This document shows, one piece after another, positions 35,213 to 44,024 of a stretch of 64,000 nucleotides of DNA (positions are counted from its first letter, which is position 1; every line of letters begins with the position of its first letter). Under the pieces are notes generated by a model. The model made no database searches. It had not been told where the DNA came from and saw nothing but the letters and a program-made list of their open reading frames with translations. The translations under genes and the position numbers were made by a program. The stretch comes from Rhodospirillaceae bacterium (GTDB lineage Bacteria; Pseudomonadota; Alphaproteobacteria; CACIAM-22H2): contig JALHMR010000012.1 in the NCBI GenBank assembly GCA_022843945.1, forward strand, positions 62,001 to 126,000, read 5' to 3'.

Positions 35213-35416
35213 TCAGCGGCTGGCCGTCGGGGACGGCGCCGGCACCGCGGTCAGGGCAGGGGCCGCCTCCGGCTCGCCCGGCGCGCCGGGCAGCAGCAGG
35301 TAGCCGAGCAGCATGCCGATCGCCAGGCCCGCGGCCTTGGGCGCGATCATGGCCCAGAGCGTCTTCGCGTCCGGCCGGCCGTCGCGCGGCTGATTGCTGG
35401 GGGGCAGGCGTCGCAT
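35213..35416 (-). CDS. Small single-helix membrane protein, doubtful
   Basis: 67 residues. One hydrophobic helix (KAAGLAIGMLLGYLLLPG) and a Pro/Ala-rich tail. It lies upstream of the 68-residue gene on the same strand, 22 bases apart, so they may form an operon. No family recognised, and overlapping frames also look open. Confidence 0.45.
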   Translation of the reverse strand: MRRLPPSNQPRDGRPDAKTLWAMIAPKAAGLAIGMLLGYLLLPGAPGEPEAAPALTAVPAPSPTASR

Positions 35417-35675
35417 GGTCGCGGATCCTCGGGGTTCGGCGCCGGCGCAGCGGCGCGCTGGCGCATTCGCCGCACGGGGCCAGCGGGCCCGGCGCGGCGG
35501 TATTCTCGTTGTGAAGAAAAAACGCGTTGGCGCGGTCGAGGCTCTCGAGGGGCCTCAACCGGGGTCGTCAAAAAGGCAGGGAAAGCAATCGGCAGCGCGA
35601 CTATACGCCCTTTGCCCCCCGCCGGGGGATAAATCGCCGGGCCGGAATCCGGGCGACGGGAGCGGTTTTAGCCCG

Positions 35676-35894
35676 CTAGCGCGGGGTCGGCGCCGCCGTC
35701 ATGGCGGCGATGGTCGCCACCAGCACGCTCCACAGCGCATGCACGCCATTGGCGCCCTCGCCGCGCAGGGCCTCGGCGCGCTTCTCGGCGCGTTGGAGCG
35801 CGCTGGGGCCGTAGCGCTCCACGAGATAGCGCGCGGCGCGGACATAGTCGGCGGGCTGCAGCATCGCCGGATTCAGCCGTGGAAACTTTGACAC
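35676..35894 (-). CDS. Small helical protein, unknown
   Basis: 72 residues: PADYVRAARYLVERYGPSAL, QRAEKRAEALRGEGANGVHA then LWSVLVATIAAM. The pattern of an A/L-rich helix with YG, followed by G-x2-G and LW-x2-V, is seen in small alphaproteobacterial proteins of unknown function. Start ATG 35894. Between 35417 and 35675 no gene was seen. Confidence 0.55.
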   Translation of the reverse strand: MSKFPRLNPAMLQPADYVRAARYLVERYGPSALQRAEKRAEALRGEGANGVHALWSVLVATIAAMTAAPTPR

Positions 35895-35930
35895 TCCCTT
35901 AACGGGCTACCGCGGCCCGAACGTGGCCGG

Positions 35931-36239
35931 CTAGGCGTCGAGCCGCCGCAGGAAGGTGCGCTCCTCGGCCAGGAAGAAGCGGCCTTCCTCGGCGCTGGCG
36001 AAGGTGGCCTGGCCTTCCGGGTCGGCGCGCAGGCGCGCCCGGTAGGCCTCGTATTCGGCGAGGCTGGCGAAGGAGATCAGGCCGAAGGCGATGTTGTTGG
36101 TGCCCTCGTGCGGCAGCCAGTAGCCGACGAGGCTGCCGCCGCAGCGGGGAATGATGCTCATCCAGCGCCGCACATAGGCCTCGAAGTCGCGGCGCTTGAA
36201 AGGGTCGATCTGGTAGCGGATGAAGACGGTCACGGTCAT
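35931..36239 (-). CDS. NIPSNAP-family protein
   Basis: 102 residues: [60 protein letters not shown] and a C-terminal [14 protein letters not shown]. This is a complete NIPSNAP ferredoxin-like domain. Bacterial members have no settled reaction. It is divergent from the DUF72 gene. Confidence 0.88.
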   Translation of the reverse strand: MTVTVFIRYQIDPFKRRDFEAYVRRWMSIIPRCGGSLVGYWLPHEGTNNIAFGLISFASLAEYEAYRARLRADPEGQATFASAEEGRFFLAEERTFLRRLDA

Positions 36240-36315
36240 GCTGGATGCCTCCCTGTCGATGGGGCATCCTGCCGCCGCTGGTGCGGCAATGCTTCGCTCG
36301 CGACCGAACTATGGA

Positions 36316-37068
36316 ATGACGATGGCGAAATCGGGAAAGATCTATGTCGGCATCGGCGGCTGGACCTTCGAGCCGTGGCGCGGGACCTTCTACCCCGGCG
36401 AGCTGACGCAGAAGCGCGAACTCGAATACGCCAGCCGGCAGCTGACCTCGATCGAGATCAACGGCACCTACTACTCGACATTCAAGCCGGCGAGCTGGGC
36501 CAAGTGGCATGACGAGACGCCCGAGGGCTTCGTCTTCGCGGTCAAGGCCTCGCGCTATTGCACCAACCGCAAGGTGCTGGCCGAGGCCGGCGAGTCGGTG
36601 ACGCGCTTCATCGAGCAGGGCCTGGTCGAGCTCAAGGACCGGCTCGGGCCGATCAACTGGCAGTTCATGGAGACCAAGAAGTTCGACGCGGCCGACATGG
36701 AGGCCTTCCTCAAGCTGCTGCCGCGCGAGGTCGGTAAGCTTCCCCTGCGCCACGCGCTCGAGGTGCGCAACGCGAGCTTCAAGGACCCGCGCTTCTACGA
36801 TCTCTGCCGCAAGCACGAGGCGGCCATCGTCTTCGCCGACCATGACGAGTTCCCGCGCATCGACGAGGCCACCGCCGACTTCACCTATGCGCGGCTGATG
36901 AAGACGCAGGAGAGCGTCAAGACCGGCTACAAGCCGGCCGAGCTCGCCGGTTGGGCGAAGCAGGCGCAGGCCTGGGCAAAACGCGGCGACGCCTTTGTCT
37001 ACATCATCTCGGGGGCGAAGGTCCGCAACCCGGCGGCGGCGCAGGCCCTGATCGGGAAACTAGAATGA
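36316..37068 (+). CDS. DUF72 (YecE-like) protein
   Basis: About 250 residues. KIYVGIGGWTFEPWRGTFYP, the TSIEINGTYYSTFKPASW segment, FVFAVKASRYCTNRK and the TIM-barrel-like C-terminal half identify DUF72. Biochemical function is unknown in the family. ATG 36316 or 36322 are both possible. Its stop overlaps the next ATG (ATGA), so the two products are made together. Confidence 0.9.
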   Translation: MTMAKSGKIYVGIGGWTFEPWRGTFYPGELTQKRELEYASRQLTSIEINGTYYSTFKPASWAKWHDETPEGFVFAVKASRYCTNRKVLAEAGESVTRFIEQGLVELKDRLGPINWQFMETKKFDAADMEAFLKLLPREVGKLPLRHALEVRNASFKDPRFYDLCRKHEAAIVFADHDEFPRIDEATADFTYARLMKTQESVKTGYKPAELAGWAKQAQAWAKRGDAFVYIISGAKVRNPAAAQALIGKLE

Positions 37069-37478
37069 ACGAAGCGGTGATCGAGCTCCGTGCACTCCTG
37101 CAGAAACCGCAGGCTGGATTGCGGCTGGTACATCTGCATCTCGGGCGGCTGGAGAACCCGGCGATCGTCGACCGCAAGGCGGTGCGCTACACCCTGCGCG
37201 AGGCGGGCAAGAAGGCGGCGGCCTGGCGGTTGTTCGACATGCCCAACGGCGACCTGCTCTTCCTTTACCAGGGCCTGGCCTATTCGGCGGTCGAGCAAGC
37301 CTGCAAGGAGATAGCCGCGATGGCGGTCGAGACGCGGCTCACCGGTGACTCACCGTATGGCGCGCCGCCGAGCCTGCAACCCGGCGATGCGCTGTTCAAT
37401 ATCGTCGATCTCGCCTCGAATGCCGTTCTGGTGCTGCGCTATCTCGACGGCCTCGATCGGCCCGCGACCCAGCACTAG
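37065..37478 (+). CDS. Unknown protein coupled to DUF72
   Basis: 137 residues, soluble. GLRLVHLHLGRLENPAIVDR, then WRLFDMPNGDLLFLYQGLAY resemble, by eye, an N-terminal domain found in some alphaproteobacterial regulators (LHLxRL ... NGDLVF), but this is not a firm assignment. It starts inside the DUF72 stop codon. It ends overlapping the convergent next gene by four bases. Confidence 0.65.
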   Translation: MNEAVIELRALLQKPQAGLRLVHLHLGRLENPAIVDRKAVRYTLREAGKKAAAWRLFDMPNGDLLFLYQGLAYSAVEQACKEIAAMAVETRLTGDSPYGAPPSLQPGDALFNIVDLASNAVLVLRYLDGLDRPATQH

Positions 37479-37957
37479 CCGGCGAACACGTCCCACAGGC
37501 GGCCGGCGACGCCGCGCGCCATCTCGCCGGTGACGGCAGGGTGGCGCAGGACGTCGACGCCGAAGTCGAGCAACCGGTCGCCGCTGCGCGCGCGGTCGAG
37601 CCAGGCCTCGATCTCGTCCATGGAGCCGGCGCCGCGCGTGTCGAAGCTGATCTTGGCCAGCACCTGGCAGGCGGCGTTGAACAGGATGATCTCGGCCTTT
37701 TCGTAGGGCCGCGGGCAGGGGGCGAAATTGGGGGGCGGGACCATGCCGCGGCGCCCCATCATGGCGGACACGGCTGCGGCGGCCGTGTCGTTGAGCGAGA
37801 AGGCGATCTCGGCCGGCACGCCGAGGAAGTCGCGGGTCAGCTCGGCATACTGCGCCGCCAAAAGGGGCATCTCCCAGTCGTCGTCGAGCAGGCCGAGCTC
37901 CGATATGGCGGGGCCTGATACGGCGGGGGGGTGAGCGACCGGCGACAGCGATGACAT
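37475..37957 (-). CDS. Unknown protein
   Basis: 160 residues, no membrane helix. Contains LAAQYAELTRDFLGVPAEIA, PPPNFAPCPRPYEKAEIILF and GEMARGVAGRLWDVFAG at the end. ATG 37957 is the first start before a stretch with gene-like codon use. It lies convergent to the DUF72 pair. No family recognised. Confidence 0.6.
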   Translation of the reverse strand: MSSLSPVAHPPAVSGPAISELGLLDDDWEMPLLAAQYAELTRDFLGVPAEIAFSLNDTAAAAVSAMMGRRGMVPPPNFAPCPRPYEKAEIILFNAACQVLAKISFDTRGAGSMDEIEAWLDRARSGDRLLDFGVDVLRHPAVTGEMARGVAGRLWDVFAG

Positions 37958-38115
37958 GATCCAGGACTCCCTTGCGCGGACGGAAGGGGATTTCGCAAGC
38001 CATATGCCAGCGGCAGAGTGCGGATTCTGCTGCCTTTTCGAGGGGCCCCCGGCCGGCAAAGGGCAGCCGCCCGGCAACATCTGCCGGCCCCCCGTGGCGG
38101 CTCCTGCCGTGTGGG

Positions 38116-38121
38116 TATAAT
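38116..38121 (+). promoter_or_regulatory. Candidate -10 box of the PNPOx-like gene
   Basis: A perfect TATAAT in GC-rich surroundings, 25 bases before ATG 38147, with AGGAG between. No clear -35 was seen. Confidence 0.4.
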
Positions 38122-38146
38122 CCTTCGCCTGACAGGAGACTCGGGG

Positions 38147-38707
38147 ATGAGTGGCCCGCCCGCCATACGCCGCGCCGACAAGCTGATGCCCGATGAGCGG
38201 GCGCGGGAGCTGCTGGAGCGCGGCTATTGCGGTCGCCTGGCCACGGTGGGAGCTGATGGCTATCCCTACTGTGTGCCGCTGCTCTACGTGGTGCTCGACG
38301 GCGCGATCTGGGTGCACAACGCCCGGGGCCAGGGGCATCTGCGCGCCAATGTCGAGCATGAGGCCCGGGCCTGCTTCGAGGTCGATGAGCCGGGGGAGGT
38401 CTTCCCCTACGGCCGGTTCGAGTGCGACAGCTCGATCGCCTACCGCAGCTGCATCGCTTTCGGCCGCATCCGGGTCGTGGAGGAGGAGGCCGCCCAGCAG
38501 CGTTTCTTCGAGGCGCTGATGGCCAAGTACGCCCGGCCCGATTGGCAGCGACCGGCCGGGTTCTTTCCGCGCCTCAACCAGATCACCGTCTACGTGCTCG
38601 AGGTCGAGCGCCTGACCGGCAAGGAAACCCCGCTGCCCGCCAAGGCCGATCAATGGCCCGCCCGGGACCAGACCAAGACACCCAACGCAGTCCCGCCGCG
38701 CCGCTAG
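38147..38707 (+). CDS. Pyridoxamine 5'-phosphate oxidase-like flavin protein
   Basis: 186 residues. GRLATVGADGYPYCVPLLYV, HNARGQGHLRANVEHEARAC then FEVDEPGEV, and YRSCIAFGRIRVVEE give the split-barrel FMN-binding fold of the Nim/PNPOx-like group. Likely a flavin reductase or heme-binding relative; substrate unknown. ATG 38147 follows AGGAG at eight bases. The C-terminal ~30 residues are polar and Pro-rich. Confidence 0.85.
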   Translation: MSGPPAIRRADKLMPDERARELLERGYCGRLATVGADGYPYCVPLLYVVLDGAIWVHNARGQGHLRANVEHEARACFEVDEPGEVFPYGRFECDSSIAYRSCIAFGRIRVVEEEAAQQRFFEALMAKYARPDWQRPAGFFPRLNQITVYVLEVERLTGKETPLPAKADQWPARDQTKTPNAVPPRR

Positions 38708-38816
38708 GCGCCTACCTCTCTCAGGCATTCCCTGAGTTTCCGGCCAGATTGACCGGAATGAAAATCGTCCCCGGCGCTTCCTAAGTAACGAGCCCTGCGC
38801 TCGTTCAAAGGCCGCC

Positions 38817-39485
38817 ATGGCGATCTCGACTGCCGACCCCGCATCGCTCGACTCCGACCCCCCATTTCTGCTGCGTCATCCCCGGGCCCGTGGTGGCCGC
38901 GGCTTCATGGCCTTTCTGACTGGGATCCGGTCCGAGCCGCCGCGCATGATGCTGCCGCGCCTCGAGCCGGTCCTCGGTGACGCCCCGGAAGAGACCGGGC
39001 AGGCCCGGGTCGCCCTGGAAGACGTCGAGCCGGGACGGCTCCCTGTCCCGGCGGCGCCCGCCGAAACAGCCATCGAGATAGTACCGGTCGAGTTCGAGCC
39101 AGCTCCCGTCGAACCCGTCCCGTTCGAGCCGATCCAGATTTCCGGGATCGAGCTACCGCCCCTCGAATCGGTCCCGGCCGAAGAGGCGGCGGTTGAGCTG
39201 CTTCAGCCCGAACAGGCACTTTTCGAGGCGCTTCCCGTCGAGGAGCTCGTTCAGGCGTCGGCGATCGAAGCGGTTCCGTCCGTCGCGCCGTTGACGGCGC
39301 CGGTGATCGTGCCGCGCCGCCGAAGCTGGGGGCGTCGCATCGTCGGCGGGCTGCTCAGCGCCGCCGCCTATACCGTGGCCAGCCTGATGCTGCTCGCCGC
39401 GGCGCCGGTCTATCTGCTGATGTCCGACCGCCAGGACGTGGTGCACTGGTCGAACGAGCTGCTGGACCTTGTGGCGCGCTGGTAG
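38817..39485 (+). CDS. Pro/Glu-rich protein with C-terminal membrane helix, unknown
   Basis: 222 residues. The N-terminal ~150 are low complexity, with short repeats built on P-V-E / F-E-P (EFEPAPVEPVPFEPIQI), then basic VPRRRSWGRR and one membrane helix (about 183-203), ending LLDLVARW. It may be a tail-anchored protein spanning the periplasm or facing the cytoplasm. No family recognised. Confidence 0.6.
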   Translation: MAISTADPASLDSDPPFLLRHPRARGGRGFMAFLTGIRSEPPRMMLPRLEPVLGDAPEETGQARVALEDVEPGRLPVPAAPAETAIEIVPVEFEPAPVEPVPFEPIQISGIELPPLESVPAEEAAVELLQPEQALFEALPVEELVQASAIEAVPSVAPLTAPVIVPRRRSWGRRIVGGLLSAAAYTVASLMLLAAAPVYLLMSDRQDVVHWSNELLDLVARW

Positions 39486-39499
39486 CGCGCCGTCGCTCG

Positions 39500-39706
39500 C
39501 TAATTGCTGCTGCGACGTCCGGGTACGGAGAGCGCCGGATCGACCCAGATCTGTCGGCCGCGCGCCGGCGCCGTATCCTGGGCGGCAATGGCCCGCCATT
39601 CGGCGGCCAGCTCCAGCAACGTCTCCCGAATATCCGAATCCTTGGTGATCCGGGCGAGATCGTCGCACTCGGCGGCGCGGGATCGGTATTCGGCCGGCGT
39701 CGTCAT
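39500..39706 (-). CDS. Small helical protein, unknown
   Basis: 68 residues: TPAEYRSRAAECDDLARITK, DSDIRETLLELAAEWRAIAA. The start Y-R-x2-A-x2-C-x2-LA and following L-x2-LA-x2-W are a common small alphaproteobacterial pattern (often next to unrelated genes). Convergent with the Pro/Glu-rich gene. Function unknown. Confidence 0.7.
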   Translation of the reverse strand: MTTPAEYRSRAAECDDLARITKDSDIRETLLELAAEWRAIAAQDTAPARGRQIWVDPALSVPGRRSSN

Positions 39707-39855
39707 CGGGGTTTCAGCTCCCTCGGTCCGCGTGCGCTTTGGCGGCACCCTGGATCGAATGAGCCTACCACGGATTGGGCCGAGACCAAGTCGTACCCCG
39801 GCGGTCATGTTATTCTTATGACGAGGGCCCGCTAAGGTTGCCCCACGGGAGGTTA

Positions 39856-40830
39856 ATGACTAATCGCGGTACGTACGCCGCCTTGGCCGTACTGGGGCTG
39901 GTATCCGCCGCGCCGTTTTTTGGCGACGCCCGGGCCCAGTTCCCCGACCGGCCCATCCGTGTCCTCGTCCCCAATCCGCCGGGCGGCGCCACCGACACCA
40001 CGGCGCGGGCGATCGGGCCGCGCCTCAGCGAGCGCCTCGGCCAGCCGGTCGTGGTCGAAAACCGGCCCGGCGCCAATGGCAACATCGCCACCGAGTTGGC
40101 CGCCAAGGCGGCGCCCGATGGCTACACGCTGCTGCTCGCGGCCGACGCCCAGATCGTCATCTCCCCGCATCTCTACCGGATGACCATCGACCCGCTGAAG
40201 GATCTCGCCGTGGTCGCCAGCCTGGGCACGACCGACCTGGTGCTGACCGTCGGCGCCAAGCTGCCGGTCACAACCCTGGCCGAGTTCGTGCAGCTGGCGC
40301 GCAAGACCACCCCGCCGCTGCCCTATGCCTCGATCGGCGCCGGCAGCCAGCATCACCTGACCATGGAACTGCTCAAGCAGCGCGCCGGCATCGAGCTGGT
40401 GCACGTGCCCTATCGCGGCGGCGGACCGGCGATGGTGGCGCTGCTCGGTGGAGAAGTGCAGGCGATGTTCGGCGGCAACTCGGCGGCGGGACAGATTCGC
40501 AGCGGCGCGGTGCGCGGCCTCGCCACCGCCAGCCGCAAGCGCTCCGCGGCGTTTCCCGACATTCCGACGATCGCCGAGACCTATCCGGGTTTCGAGGCCC
40601 AGGCGTGGCTGGCGCTGTTTTCACCGGCCGGCGTTCCGCCGGCCGTGTTGCAGCGGTTGCGCAGCGAGGCGGCGCGGGTCCTGGGCGAAACGGAGACGGC
40701 GGAGCGGCTGCGCAGTGCCGGCGGCATCGAGGTCTACGCGACCACGACCGAAGCCTTCGCGGCGCAGATGCGCAGCGAGCACGCCCGCTACGGGGAGATC
40801 GTGAAAAAGGTGGGAGTTACGGTCGAGTAG
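39856..40830 (+). CDS. Tripartite tricarboxylate transporter receptor (Bug family)
   Basis: 324 residues. The signal peptide (hydrophobic to about 20, DARAQ) is followed by the Bug fold: RPIRVLVPNPPGGATDTTAR, VVVENRPGANGNIATELAAK, PDGYTLLLA, IELVHVPYRGGGPAMVALLG and the closing half. It is a periplasmic solute-binding protein; no membrane TctA/TctB genes are adjacent, so it is an orphan receptor as is usual in Bug-rich genomes. GGGAGG precedes ATG 39856. Ligand unknown, probably a carboxylate. Confidence 0.93.
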   Translation: MTNRGTYAALAVLGLVSAAPFFGDARAQFPDRPIRVLVPNPPGGATDTTARAIGPRLSERLGQPVVVENRPGANGNIATELAAKAAPDGYTLLLAADAQIVISPHLYRMTIDPLKDLAVVASLGTTDLVLTVGAKLPVTTLAEFVQLARKTTPPLPYASIGAGSQHHLTMELLKQRAGIELVHVPYRGGGPAMVALLGGEVQAMFGGNSAAGQIRSGAVRGLATASRKRSAAFPDIPTIAETYPGFEAQAWLALFSPAGVPPAVLQRLRSEAARVLGETETAERLRSAGGIEVYATTTEAFAAQMRSEHARYGEIVKKVGVTVE

Positions 40831-40905
40831 CCCCCGCTCGCGGGACGGCCTGAATTGGTGTAGGACGGCTTCCTCTTGATCCTTCACCGCCGACGGATTC
40901 GCCCG

Positions 40906-41112
40906 ATGATTCTCTATCGCTACCTCACCGGTCCCGACGACAACGCCTTCTGTCACCGCGTCACGGCGGCGCTCAACAAGGGCTGGCAGCTGGCTGGCTC
41001 GCCGACCCTGACCTACGACCCCGAGAAGAAACGCGTGATCTGCGGCCAGCCGATCCTCAAGGAGGTCGAGGGCGAGACCTACGACCCGTCGATCGAGCTC
41101 GGCAAATACTGA
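40906..41112 (+). CDS. DUF1737 small protein
   Basis: 68 residues: LYRYLTGPDDNAFCHRVTAA, LNKGWQLAGSPTLTYDPEKK, RVICGQPILKEVEG. This is a DUF1737 domain (Y-x-x-TGPDDxxFCxRVTxALNxGW), a small protein of unknown role found in many bacteria. ATG 40906 chosen to fit the family N-terminus. Convergent with the flippase gene. Confidence 0.88.
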   Translation: MILYRYLTGPDDNAFCHRVTAALNKGWQLAGSPTLTYDPEKKRVICGQPILKEVEGETYDPSIELGKY

Positions 41113-41118
41113 CGGCGA

Positions 41119-42633
41119 TCAGGAGCCGCGCAGGATGGCGAGCTGGCCGAAGACCGGCTGAGCGACACGCATCAGCAGGCCGCGCCCGAAGATGGCGATG
41201 ATCAGGATGTAGATCGTCGCCCCGCTGGGCACCAGCACGGCCAGGGCCGCCAGGTCGGAGAACTCCCGCAGCCCGTAGTGGTGCAGCAGCATGAGGGCGA
41301 AGGCCATCAGGCTGACGGCGGCGAGCGGCACCACCACGCCGCTGACCAGGCCCTTGGCCGCGCCGTTGAACAGGCGGTAGACGAAGAAGGCCATGATCGG
41401 TGCCGTCAGCACGGCGCGGCTGACCCAGATCACCGTCGCGTCGAACGGTGTCGACGGGCGGATCAGGAACAGGCTGCCGAAGACGATGATGAAGCTGGCG
41501 ATGCTGACCGCGAAAACCGCGCCCGGCCGGCCCGCCGCCACCAGCGCCACGTTCGGCATCAGGAACAGGAACTGCACCATCGAGGCGACCGCGAAGACGC
41601 GGATGTAATCGGCCGCCGGGCCCCAGGCCTCGCCCAGGAACAATCCGACGATCATCGGCGCGCAGATGGCGAGGCCACCGAAGATCGGCAGCGTCGCCAC
41701 CGCGGCCAGCTCGGTGGCATCGCGACAGCTCTTGTAGAAGGCTTCCTTGTTCTGCTGCTGGCGCGACAGGAAGGGCAGGGCGACGTTGTAGGCGGCTCCG
41801 CCGAGCATGTCGTAGAGCGTGTCGACGACGCGCTGCGCGATGTTCAGGTAGCCCGCGGCAACGACGCCGAAACTGTAGCCGAACAGGATCATGAACAACC
41901 GCACCGAGGCGAGCCAGACCATCCGGCTGCCCACCGCGAACAGGCCAAAGGCGAGCAGCCGCGCGAGACGGTGGAAGGAAAAGCGGAAGCGCGGACGCCA
42001 GGTGATGGCGGGCCACAGGAACGCCGTGCTGACGGCGACCAGGATGAGCTGCTGGGTGACGACGCTCCACACTCCGAAACCGGCTATGGCGAGCCCGATT
42101 CCCGCGATGGCCGCCGCCACGCGGCCGTAGAACGAGCGGATGGCCAGGGCCCGGAAGCCGCCCTGCCGGCGCAGGAGGGCAATCGGCACGCCGCCGATGC
42201 TGCTGAAGATGATGCCGCAACCCGTGACCATGACCACGGCCTCGAGCTGCGGTTCGCCGAACAGGCGGGCAAAGGGGCCGGCAACGGCCAGGCAGACGCC
42301 AAACAGCAGCACGCCCATCGCGGTCGACGTCCAGAACGCGGTGTCGATGTCGCGGGGGCGCAGGCCGGGCCGTTGCACCAGCGCGTCGTGCATCAGCATC
42401 TCGACGACCATGGTCAGGAACTGCACCAGGCCGAAGGCCAGGGCGAAAAGGCCGAGATCCTTGGGACCCACCAGGCGGGCCAGGATCAGCAGGGTGACCA
42501 GGGACAGGATCGACAGCACGCCGCTTTCGAGCAGGGCCCAGAACAGCGAGGACATGGGCTTGCGCGGAACGGGCTCGGCTTCCGTCTGGGGCGGCGGTGG
42601 CGGGTTCGGTGGGGAGGTCGTGTTGCTGGTCAT
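41119..42633 (-). CDS. Oligosaccharide/lipopolysaccharide flippase (MOP superfamily)
   Basis: 504 residues with about 12-14 membrane helices after a Pro-rich cytoplasmic start (PPNPPPPPQ). VTLLILARLVGPKDLGLFAL, the ALLRRQGGFRALAIRSF loop and ALPFLSRQQQNKEAFYKSCR are typical of the Wzx-like polysaccharide_synt group. It would move lipid-linked sugars across the inner membrane. No glycosyltransferase genes accompany it here. Confidence 0.88.
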   Translation of the reverse strand: MTSNTTSPPNPPPPPQTEAEPVPRKPMSSLFWALLESGVLSILSLVTLLILARLVGPKDLGLFALAFGLVQFLTMVVEMLMHDALVQRPGLRPRDIDTAFWTSTAMGVLLFGVCLAVAGPFARLFGEPQLEAVVMVTGCGIIFSSIGGVPIALLRRQGGFRALAIRSFYGRVAAAIAGIGLAIAGFGVWSVVTQQLILVAVSTAFLWPAITWRPRFRFSFHRLARLLAFGLFAVGSRMVWLASVRLFMILFGYSFGVVAAGYLNIAQRVVDTLYDMLGGAAYNVALPFLSRQQQNKEAFYKSCRDATELAAVATLPIFGGLAICAPMIVGLFLGEAWGPAADYIRVFAVASMVQFLFLMPNVALVAAGRPGAVFAVSIASFIIVFGSLFLIRPSTPFDATVIWVSRAVLTAPIMAFFVYRLFNGAAKGLVSGVVVPLAAVSLMAFALMLLHHYGLREFSDLAALAVLVPSGATIYILIIAIFGRGLLMRVAQPVFGQLAILRGS

Positions 42634-42934
42634 GATCCGTCGCGGCTAACGGGCAACACGCCCGGGATGGCTCCGACAGCGTGCCGGCATCGGAACGCCC
42701 GTGAAGGCCACTCATTCCGGGCGTGAAAAAGAATCCAATCCCTAGCTGCCAAGATTGCTCCTTTGGGGGTCCGGAACAACCACCCGGCCGGGGTACCTAG
42801 AACGGTTTTCGGGGTATCCGGATCATGCGGCAAGCAGCCATTGCGGACACGAAGATGACGCGGCGGCCACGCTCCGGAAGCGGGCATAGTGATGGGCTGA
42901 TCGTCGCCCGAATCGCCCACCATCCAGCGAGCGC
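42634..42934. other. 301-base divergent intergenic region
   Basis: Between the flippase and ROK-like genes. No convincing gene. Several short inverted G/C segments occur (CGGGCAACACGCCCG near 42650), and the rest is ordinary. Probably both promoters lie here, but no clear boxes were found. Confidence 0.4.
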
Positions 42935-44020
42935 ATGTCCGATAAAACCGCGGTTTCCGAAGCGCCGCTCGCCGAGCATGGGGCCTCCGTCCTGCCCCAG
43001 GTCACCGTCGACAGCTACAACGCCGAGATCCGCGACGGCGAGGGCTTCGTCGGCGACCGGGCCAGCAATACCGCGTTCCGCGAGATCCTCGACGGCTGGC
43101 GCAAGCGCCTCAAGCATCTCGACGAGGATCCCCTGGCCCCCGACGGGCTCAAAGGCAAAGGCAAGAACGGCAAGCCCGAGCGCCTGAGCAAGCGCAAGCT
43201 CGACAAGCTGCTGGCCGCCGGAGATCCCAAGGCCGCGGGCCTGCTGCTCAGCGCCATCGAGGACTTCGCCCAGGAGCTGATCGCGGTGATCCGGCGCTTC
43301 CTGAAGCTCAAGGCGTGGCAGGGCACCGAGCGCATCGTGATCGGCGGCGGCTTCCGCGACAGCCGCATCGGCGAGCTGGCGATCGGCCGGGCCGAGGTCG
43401 CCCTCAAGGCGGACAAGATCGATGTCGATCTCGTGCCGATCCGCCATCACCCGGACGAAGCCGGGCTGCTGGGCACGGTGCATCTGGCGCCCGGCTGGAT
43501 CTTCTCGGGCCATGACGGAATCCTGGCGATCGACATCGGCGGCAGCAATATCCGCGCCGGCGTCATCGAGACCAACGTCAAGGACAGCAAGGACCTGTCG
43601 AAGGCGGCGGTCTGGAAATCGGAGCTCTGGCGCCACAGCGAGGAAAAACCCTCGCGCACCGACGCCGTCGAGCGCCTGGTCAAGATGCTGCGCGACCTGA
43701 TCCGCGAGGCGAAGAAGGGCAAGCTGCGCCTGGCGCCGTTCGTCGGCATCGGCTGTCCCGGCCTGATCGACAAGGACGGCAACATCCGCCGGGGCGGGCA
43801 GAACCTGCCCGGCAACTGGGAGGGCAAGAATTTCAACCTGCCGAAGCTGCTGCGCGAGGCGATCCCGGAGATCGACGATCACCCGATCGCCATCGTCATG
43901 CACAACGATGCGGTGGTTCAGGGCCTGAGCGAGGTGCCGTTCCAGCGCGACATCAAGCATTGGGGCGCGCTGACCATCGGCACGGGCCTGGGCAACGTGC
44001 GCTTCACCAACCGCGAGTAG
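42935..44020 (+). CDS. ROK-family protein with apparently permuted domain order
   Basis: 361 residues. ROK kinase motifs are present but in unusual order. A segment like the usual ROK C-terminal half comes first (ERIVIGGGFRDSRIGELAIG, about 132-155); then the phosphate-1 motif LAIDIGGSNIRAGVIE (about 196-211), VGIGCPGLIDKDGNIRRG, GGQNLPGNW, HNDAVVQGLSE and the phosphate-2/adenosine turn TIGTGLGN, after which the protein ends. This looks like a circular permutation of the sugar-kinase fold. Sugar phosphorylation is possible; the usual zinc-binding Cys motif was not seen. Substrate unknown. Confidence 0.8.
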   Translation: MSDKTAVSEAPLAEHGASVLPQVTVDSYNAEIRDGEGFVGDRASNTAFREILDGWRKRLKHLDEDPLAPDGLKGKGKNGKPERLSKRKLDKLLAAGDPKAAGLLLSAIEDFAQELIAVIRRFLKLKAWQGTERIVIGGGFRDSRIGELAIGRAEVALKADKIDVDLVPIRHHPDEAGLLGTVHLAPGWIFSGHDGILAIDIGGSNIRAGVIETNVKDSKDLSKAAVWKSELWRHSEEKPSRTDAVERLVKMLRDLIREAKKGKLRLAPFVGIGCPGLIDKDGNIRRGGQNLPGNWEGKNFNLPKLLREAIPEIDDHPIAIVMHNDAVVQGLSEVPFQRDIKHWGALTIGTGLGNVRFTNRE

Positions 44021-44024
44021 CGCT

